From positions 1-11,963 of the forward strand of contig URGG01000060.1 in the NCBI GenBank assembly GCA_900547345.1: 11,963 nt of DNA, written 5' to 3'. The first letter of the stretch is position 1. The number at the start of each line of letters is the position of its first letter. Positions 7,470-11,963 of this stretch are shown here, piece after piece. Under the pieces are notes generated by a model. It worked only from the letters and a program-made list of their open reading frames with translations. It made no database searches and was not told the DNA's origin. Position numbers and translations under genes: made by a program. Source of the stretch: an uncultured Collinsella sp. (GTDB lineage: Bacteria > Actinomycetota > Coriobacteriia > Coriobacteriales > Coriobacteriaceae).

Positions 7470-8612
7470 GTGATCTGCCCGCACTGCCTTAAGACTATCG
7501 AGGACGGCGCCTCGTTTTGCCCCTACTGCAACGCCTATGTGGGTCCGGGCGATGGTCCCGAGCACACCGAGTTCGTGTTCTGTGAGGGCTGCGGTGCCCG
7601 TCTTTCTCCGCATGATCGTACGTGCCCCAAATGCGGACGCCCCGCTCCGGGTATCCTCTCCGAGAACGCGGCCGCATCCGACCTAGCAGCGGGCCGCACG
7701 GCGGGCTTTCCGCGCCTAACGCAAGAGCAGATCGATACCGAGGTGCCGCATGCGCCGGCCTCTGCCGCTGCAGTGCTTTCGGATGCCGCTGATCCTAACG
7801 AGACCTGCGTGCTGCCGGCTTTCGATAAGGATTTCGGTATCCCCAAGGTCGATATTCCCACGCCGGTTTCCCTGCATGACGATCCTCAAAAACCCAAGCG
7901 CAAGGTGCATCCCGACGAGGACGCCTATCACAAGCACAAGCGTCATATCCCCAAGCCGCTCATCGTCATCGCGGTCCTTGCCGTCGTTTGCGGCGGTGCC
8001 TATTGGTTCGTGACGACCGATCCCATGGGTGTCATGCCTGGCTTCTACGACCAGTTTGGCCAGGCCGCGCAGACGACCTTCCCCACGCGCCAAAAGGGCG
8101 AGGCGACTGAGGACGATACCAAGCAGGACGATTCTGCCGAGGTGGTCCAGGAAGAAACCGTGCTCACCGATGATCAGCTCTATACCAGGCTCGACGGTCT
8201 GTATCAGACCATCGTGTCCTACGGTGACGAGGACCAGATCGGCGAGGTCATCGATTCCTTTAACAACGGCTATCTCCGAACGCCGCTGTCCACCCGTCAG
8301 GAGTTGTCGCAGAGTGCCTACGCCCTGCGCGACCAGATCAAAAAGACGCAAGATGAGCTCAACAACCTTAAGTACCAGGACGATACGGTCTATGCAGATG
8401 ACATCGCCCACTTAAAGCAGCTTGCCGAGTGGATGTATGAGCGCGTCGACGTGATCTGTCAGAGCTGGGATATCTCGCTGGCCATTCCCGATGGCGAGTC
8501 GATGAGTTCCCACCAAAGCGAGATCCTGGCGCCCATCGCGCAGGGCGGCAACAGCGCGCTGAACCAGTACGACGCCAATGTGGGTTCCTGGAAGCCGCAG
8601 CAGCGTTCCTAA
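7470..8612 (+). CDS. Double zinc-ribbon, single-pass membrane protein of unknown function
   Basis: A 380-residue protein in four parts. Two zinc ribbons sit at the N-terminus: Cys3, Cys6, Cys17, Cys20 (CPHC and CPYC) and Cys38, Cys41, Cys52, Cys55 (CEGC and CPKC). A linker rich in Ala, Pro and Asp spans about 60-150. A basic patch (KHKRHIPK) precedes one membrane helix at about 163-180. Outside the membrane, an acidic stretch (EDDTKQDDSAEVVQEE) leads to a mostly helical domain with no motif I recognise. The positive-inside pattern puts the ribbons in the cytoplasm. The GTG start is chosen because AAAAGAGG lies 5 nt upstream; a TTG 30 nt earlier has weaker support. Ribbons of this kind usually bind nucleic acid or protein, so a membrane sensor or scaffold is possible, but no function can be assigned. 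It has its own candidate promoter and is followed by a separate one for the next gene. Confidence 0.85.
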   Translation: MICPHCLKTIEDGASFCPYCNAYVGPGDGPEHTEFVFCEGCGARLSPHDRTCPKCGRPAPGILSENAAASDLAAGRTAGFPRLTQEQIDTEVPHAPASAAAVLSDAADPNETCVLPAFDKDFGIPKVDIPTPVSLHDDPQKPKRKVHPDEDAYHKHKRHIPKPLIVIAVLAVVCGGAYWFVTTDPMGVMPGFYDQFGQAAQTTFPTRQKGEATEDDTKQDDSAEVVQEETVLTDDQLYTRLDGLYQTIVSYGDEDQIGEVIDSFNNGYLRTPLSTRQELSQSAYALRDQIKKTQDELNNLKYQDDTVYADDIAHLKQLAEWMYERVDVICQSWDISLAIPDGESMSSHQSEILAPIAQGGNSALNQYDANVGSWKPQQRS

Positions 8613-8650
8613 AATTAGTTCGCCATAGTCGGCATAACCTACGTGCGCAA

Positions 8651-8680
8651 TTGATGTAAGCCTGTGCTTATTGCTACAAT
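8651..8680 (+). promoter_or_regulatory. Promoter of the prolyl isomerase-TPR transcription unit
   Basis: TTGATG at 8651-8656 and TACAAT at 8675-8680 are separated by 18 bases, a reasonable sigma-A-type pair. The predicted start near 8687 gives a leader of about 33 nt that carries the strong ribosome site GAGGAAGGA before the ATG at 8720. Confidence 0.6.
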
Positions 8681-8719
8681 TCGTACAAATATGCTTTAAA
8701 CGCACGAGGAAGGAACCAC

Positions 8720-9262
8720 ATGTTTGGTTTTAAGAAAGAGCTCTACACGCCCGAGTATCAGCTTGCCGGCGACGAGTGCGCCGTAATCGAGACGTCGAAG
8801 GGTACCATCAAGGTCAAGTTTGACGGCGAGGGCGCTCCCATTCATGTCGCGAACTTCTGCGAGCTTTCCACGATGGGTTTCTACGATGGCCTTAAGTTCC
8901 ATCGCTATGTTCCCGGCTTCGTCATTCAGGGCGGCGACCCCAATACCCGCGATATGTCCGGCGCCGACGTCGCTGCCGGTCTTGAGGGCCCCGACGGCAT
9001 GCCCGGTACCGGTGGCCCCGGCTACTGCATCAAGGGCGAGTTTGCCACCAATCCGCGCAACAGCCATGTCGATGGCGCCCTTGCCATGGCACGCTCCATG
9101 GACCCCGATTCCGCGGGTTCGCAGTTCTACTTCTGCCTGGGCGCCCAGCATAACCTCGATTCCGGTTACACCGTCTTTGGTACCACGGTCGAGGGTCTCG
9201 ATGTGATTTCGCAGCTGCGTGCCGGCGACGAGATCGTCCATGTCGAGATCGTTCACGAGTAA
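8720..9262 (+). CDS. Cyclophilin-type peptidyl-prolyl cis-trans isomerase
   Basis: A protein-folding catalyst that speeds cis-trans isomerisation of bonds before proline. It has no signal peptide or membrane helix, so it is probably cytoplasmic. The 180 residues cover one cyclophilin domain. FHRYVPGFVIQGGDP (60-74) holds the catalytic Arg62 plus Phe67 and Gln70, and SQFYFCLG (134-141) and TVFG (151-154) follow. Compared with human CypA, Phe113 is Tyr137, Trp121 is Asn145 and His126 is Tyr150. Low cyclosporin affinity is therefore likely, as in other bacterial members. The loop GTGGPGYCIKGEF is typical of prokaryotic forms. The ATG follows GAGGAAGGA. The next gene starts 11 nt after the stop, so the two are probably co-transcribed. 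Confidence 0.95.
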   Translation: MFGFKKELYTPEYQLAGDECAVIETSKGTIKVKFDGEGAPIHVANFCELSTMGFYDGLKFHRYVPGFVIQGGDPNTRDMSGADVAAGLEGPDGMPGTGGPGYCIKGEFATNPRNSHVDGALAMARSMDPDSAGSQFYFCLGAQHNLDSGYTVFGTTVEGLDVISQLRAGDEIVHVEIVHE

Positions 9263-9273
9263 AGGGGATTTCC

Positions 9274-10578
9274 TTGAATAGCCAGCTGATCCAACAGGGC
9301 CGCGCCGCTTACCGCGCGGGTGATTTTTCCGCTGCAGCCCAGATGCTTGGGGCGGCAAAGACTCCCGATGAGATTATGGGCGAGGCCGATCACCTTCGTG
9401 GTAACGCCTTGATGCACCTGGGCATGTATGCCGAGGCCGCCGAGGCCTACGCCGCCGCCCTCAACGACGGCACCTATGGCAAGCGCGGCGCGCTGCTCAC
9501 CAACCGCGGCAAGGCGCTCGCCGCCGTGGGCGACTACACGACGGCCGCTCAGGCGTTCTCTGCTGCTACGCAGGACGCTTCTTATGCCACGCCGTTCAAG
9601 GCCTATCTGGGCCTGGGTAACGCGCTGTTCCAGTCGGGCGACTATGCCAACGCGGGTACTGCCTTCCGTCAGGCTGCCATCGATGGCGCCAATCCGGCTC
9701 CTGCCGCCGCGCTCGGCGAGCTCGGTCGTTGCTTCATCAAGCTCGGCCGTCCGGCGGATGCCGTGGAGACCTACCGCACGGCTATCGACTTTGCCGGCCC
9801 CCGCGACGACACGCGTGCGCTCAACGCCGGCATGGGTCAGGCGCTTTCTGCCGCCGGCCGTCCCTCCGACGCACTCGACGCCTTTAACGCCGCTACTGCC
9901 GATGGCATCTACCAGCTCACCTCCGAGCAGGCCGATGAGCTTGCCCGCGTGCACGATTCGCTTGCCGCGCTGTCTGCCCAGACGGCTATGGCCACGGCTC
10001 CGGCGCCCGCGATGGACGCTCCTGCCGTCGATCCGCTCGATCCTACGGGCGCGACCGGCCAGTTTATGCCCGATCCCTCGGATACCGGCTTCTTTACGCT
10101 GTCCGAGTCCGAGATGGTTCAGCAGGACCGTCAGGATCGTAAGCAGGCCAAGGTCCGTCGTCGTCATCGCCACACGGGTCTCAAAGTCTTCATCGTGCTG
10201 CTTCTGCTCATTTTGATTGCTGCGGGCGGTCTGGGCTTTGCCTACACGCGCGGCTTTGGCTTCCCGTCCCAGGAGTCTGTCGTTACCGATCTCTTCCAGG
10301 CTGCCGGCGACGGTGACACCGCAAAGGCCGAGTCTTGCCTGGCCTCGAGCCTGTCCGAGGACGCCAAGTCGATGATCATCTCCTCGATTCCGCAGGGTGC
10401 CACCGTGTCTGTCGAGGGCATGGATCAGTCCATGACCGAGACGACCGCCAAGGTTAAGGCTTCGCTGTCCAAGGGCGGCGAGCAGGAGTACACCGTCAAA
10501 TTCGTGCGCTCCGATAACCATATCGGCTGGGCCGTTTCCTCGCTCGATATGGATTTCTCGGCTGCTGACAACCAGTAG
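9274..10578 (+). CDS. TPR-repeat membrane protein with a small extracytoplasmic domain
   Basis: A 434-residue protein. Residues 1 to about 235 are alanine-rich tetratricopeptide-type helical repeats (for example YRAGDFSAAAQMLG, LGMYAEAAEAYAAAL, VGDYTTAAQAFSAA, SGDYANAGTAFRQAA, LGRPADAVETYRTA), a fold used to hold partner proteins. A Pro/Ala/Asp linker follows, then a strongly basic patch (KQAKVRRRHRH, 290-300) and one membrane helix at about 304-324. The last 110 residues, outside the membrane, resemble small NTF2-like or DUF4878-like domains; that comparison is from general appearance only. The TTG start at 9274 is supported by AAAGGGG just upstream, at the stop of the isomerase gene. Its place between the isomerase and mreB suggests a role in envelope or cell-shape assembly, which is inference. 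No terminator with a proper U run follows. Confidence 0.88.
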   Translation: MNSQLIQQGRAAYRAGDFSAAAQMLGAAKTPDEIMGEADHLRGNALMHLGMYAEAAEAYAAALNDGTYGKRGALLTNRGKALAAVGDYTTAAQAFSAATQDASYATPFKAYLGLGNALFQSGDYANAGTAFRQAAIDGANPAPAAALGELGRCFIKLGRPADAVETYRTAIDFAGPRDDTRALNAGMGQALSAAGRPSDALDAFNAATADGIYQLTSEQADELARVHDSLAALSAQTAMATAPAPAMDAPAVDPLDPTGATGQFMPDPSDTGFFTLSESEMVQQDRQDRKQAKVRRRHRHTGLKVFIVLLLLILIAAGGLGFAYTRGFGFPSQESVVTDLFQAAGDGDTAKAESCLASSLSEDAKSMIISSIPQGATVSVEGMDQSMTETTAKVKASLSKGGEQEYTVKFVRSDNHIGWAVSSLDMDFSAADNQ

Positions 10579-10600
10579 TGACCTTATGAGATTTAGCTTT

Positions 10601-10633
10601 GCCCGGCGCTTCACCGCAAGTGAGGTGCCGGGC
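10601..10633 (+). terminator. Strong 14-bp hairpin between the TPR gene and mreB, without a U run
   Basis: GCCCGGCGCTTCAC and GTGAGGTGCCGGGC pair along all 14 positions, with G-U pairs, around the loop CGCAA. It starts 22 nt after the TPR stop codon. Only two T residues follow on the plus strand, and the minus strand does no better. It may be a weak or factor-assisted terminator, a processing site or a 3'-end stabiliser. The structure is clear and the role is not. Confidence 0.5.
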
Positions 10634-10642
10634 TTGCGCTAG

Positions 10643-10648
10643 TATGAT
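10643..10648 (+). promoter_or_regulatory. Possible -10 box of the mreB promoter
   Basis: TATGAT lies 10 nt after the hairpin and would give a start near 10655 and a leader of about 40 nt. No clear -35 box exists; the expected position falls in the right arm of the hairpin (TGAGGT). mreB could instead be expressed by readthrough from the gene before it. Confidence 0.3.
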
Positions 10649-10693
10649 GAGCTAGTAGTTTTCCAGCAATCATCCAACACATCAGGAGTTGCG

Positions 10694-11737
10694 TTGTTTT
10701 CTTTGATGGATATGTTCTTCGGTAGCTATGCGGGCGATCTTGCCATCGACCTCGGCACCGCAAATACGCTTGTCTCCGTGCGCGGCAAGGGCATCGTCAT
10801 TCGCGAGCCCTCTGTTGTCGCCATCGACAAGAACGACGAGCGCATCCTGGCGGTCGGTATCGAGGCAAAGCGCATGCTCGGCCGTACGCCCGGCAACATC
10901 GTGGCCGTTCGTCCCCTGAAGGACGGCGTCATCGCCGACTTCGATGTTACCGAGGCCATGCTTCGCTACTTTATCGACAAGGCGTCCGAGAAGCGCTATC
11001 CGTGGACCCCGCGTCCGCGCGTTGTCGTCTGCGTTCCTTCCGGCGTCACGTCGGTCGAGAAGCGAGCTGTCTTTGAGGCCACGATCCAGGCCGGTGCCCG
11101 CCAGGCCTATCTGATCGAAGAGCCTATGGCCGCCGCTATCGGCGCCGACCTGCCCGTCGAGGAGCCCACCGGCTCCATGGTCATCGACATCGGCGGCGGT
11201 ACCACCGAGGTTGCCGTTATCGCTATGGGCGGCATCGTCGTCTCACAGTCCATCCGTATTGCCGGTGACGAGTTCGACCAGGCTATCCTCACGCACGTTC
11301 GCGATGCCTATAACCTGGCCATCGGCGAGCGTACGGCAGAGGACATCAAGATCAAGGTCGGCTCCGCCGTGCCGCTCAAGGACGAGCTCGACGTCGAGGT
11401 CAACGGCCGCGACGTGATCACCGGTCTGCCCAAGACCGTGCGCATCGAGAGCGAGGAGATTCGTCGCGCGCTCAACAAGCCGCTTGACGAGATGGCCAAG
11501 GCCGTCAAGGACGCACTCGACGCTACGCCTCCCGATCTTGCCTCGGACCTTATGTACTACGGCATTTTGCTGACTGGTGGCGGCGCGCTGCTGCGCGGTC
11601 TCGACGTGCGCCTGCGCGATGAGACCGGTGTTTCGGTCAACGTCAGCCCCACGGCGCTCGATAACGTCGTTAACGGCTGTGCCCGCGTGCTCGAGGCCAA
11701 TGCGTTTGATGGCGGCTTCGTCCAGACCAATGCTTAA
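10694..11737 (+). CDS. mreB: Rod shape-determining protein, actin-like filament MreB
   Basis: An actin-family ATPase that forms filaments under the inner membrane face and directs the elongasome (MreCD, RodA, PBP2) during side-wall peptidoglycan synthesis. The 347 residues are of normal length. The nucleotide-binding motifs are all present: DLAIDLGTANTLV (15-27, phosphate 1), VIDIGGGTTEVAV (163-175, phosphate 2) and LLTGGGALLRG (292-302, adenosine). RPLKDGVIADFDVTEAML (73-90) and IEEPMAAAIGADLPV (141-155) are typical MreB blocks. The start is taken as TTG at 10694 because AGGAG lies 5 nt upstream; an ATG at 10706 is in frame but is 17 nt from that site. mreC begins 21 nt after the stop, as in the usual mreBCD order. 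Confidence 0.97.
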   Translation: MFSLMDMFFGSYAGDLAIDLGTANTLVSVRGKGIVIREPSVVAIDKNDERILAVGIEAKRMLGRTPGNIVAVRPLKDGVIADFDVTEAMLRYFIDKASEKRYPWTPRPRVVVCVPSGVTSVEKRAVFEATIQAGARQAYLIEEPMAAAIGADLPVEEPTGSMVIDIGGGTTEVAVIAMGGIVVSQSIRIAGDEFDQAILTHVRDAYNLAIGERTAEDIKIKVGSAVPLKDELDVEVNGRDVITGLPKTVRIESEEIRRALNKPLDEMAKAVKDALDATPPDLASDLMYYGILLTGGGALLRGLDVRLRDETGVSVNVSPTALDNVVNGCARVLEANAFDGGFVQTNA

Positions 11738-11758
11738 TTTCCAAAAGGTGGATTCCAT

Positions 11759-11963
11759 TTGGTACGATCTTCGGGTTTCTCCACAAATCTGAATACCAAG
11801 CGACAATCAACGGGTATGCGCCCGTTGATTGTTTTCAGCCTGATTTCGGTGTTGCTGCTCACGTTTTACATCCGCGAGGGCGAGGCAGGACCGATTCATG
11901 CCGTGCGTTCGGGCGTAACGACGATTACCTCGCCGGTGCGCTTTGTGGGCTCGGCTGTGGCGG
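11759..11963 (+). CDS. mreC: Rod shape-determining protein MreC, N-terminus only (cut by the right edge)
   Basis: MreC is a bitopic membrane protein with a periplasmic or extracellular beta domain that links MreB filaments to the wall-synthesis enzymes. The 68 visible codons show a short basic cytoplasmic start (VRSSGFSTNLNTKRQS), a membrane helix (LIVFSLISVLLLTFYI) and then AVRSGVTTITSPVRFVGSAV, which fits the start of the MreC ectodomain. The TTG start at 11759 has AAAAGGTGG just upstream. An in-frame ATG at 11816 is the alternative and lies in the loop of a strong hairpin. The identification rests on position after mreB and the N-terminal pattern. Confidence 0.85.
   Translation, partial: MVRSSGFSTNLNTKRQSTGMRPLIVFSLISVLLLTFYIREGEAGPIHAVRSGVTTITSPVRFVGSAVA
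11803..11835 (+). terminator. Terminator-like hairpin inside the first codons of mreC
   Basis: ACAATCAACGGG (11803-11814) and CCCGTTGATTGT (11821-11832) are perfectly complementary over 12 bases around the loop TATGCG, and the right arm runs into TTTT (11832-11835). This is the form of a factor-independent terminator on the plus strand, yet it lies about 45 nt inside mreC. It also encloses the alternative mreC ATG in its loop. It could lower mreC expression relative to mreB or block initiation at the inner ATG. Confidence 0.5.

Noticed and set aside
9253..10614. Long open frame of about 450 codons on the minus strand opposite the TPR gene
   Set aside because: It is a by-product of GC-rich codon use on the plus strand. 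Its translation is Gly/Arg/His-rich with no domain, and the plus-strand gene has clear repeats, a membrane helix and a ribosome site.
1..11963. CRISPR array, insertion sequence, prophage or toxin-antitoxin genes
   Set aside because: No spaced repeats, transposase or integrase motifs, terminal inverted repeats or small paired toxin-like genes are visible on either strand.

Overview
The window is GC-rich and reads as chromosomal DNA of a Gram-positive, actinobacterial-type gut anaerobe. The gene order and protein flavour fit Coriobacteriia (Collinsella or a close relative), although the assignment is by recognition and not by a search. There is no sign of a phage, transposon, plasmid or CRISPR. 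Most of the region is housekeeping DNA, and the more interesting signals are regulatory.

Left third, minus strand (1-4293): an aromatic amino-acid operon read right to left in the order aroF (first step of the shikimate pathway), tyrA (tyrosine branch), aroB (second step) and aroA (sixth step, cut by the left edge). The genes are packed tightly: 3 nt between aroF and tyrA, 36 nt between tyrA and aroB, and a 7-nt overlap of aroB with aroA. The tyrA reading frame is broken at a run of nine C residues. The roughly 200-nt leader of aroF holds a factor-independent terminator just before the gene and an upstream segment that could pair with it, so the operon may be controlled by attenuation.

Middle (4457-7366), plus strand: a sigma-A-type promoter, a tRNA-Arg(CCG) gene, a strong terminator, and then a long P-type cation ATPase of the CtpE-like kind. 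The ATPase coding region changes reading frame near 5525-5537 and ends in a long, very basic tail.

Right part (7421-11963), plus strand: a double zinc-ribbon single-pass membrane protein of unknown function; a cyclophilin-type prolyl isomerase and a TPR membrane protein in one transcription unit; then mreB and the start of mreC, the cell-shape cytoskeleton operon, which probably continues to the right. A perfect hairpin followed by a T run lies inside the first codons of mreC and looks like an intragenic terminator. The TPR gene, mreB and mreC all appear to start with TTG.

No gene-free stretch exceeds about 205 nt. Two separate frame breaks in 12 kb raise the possibility of base-level sequence errors.
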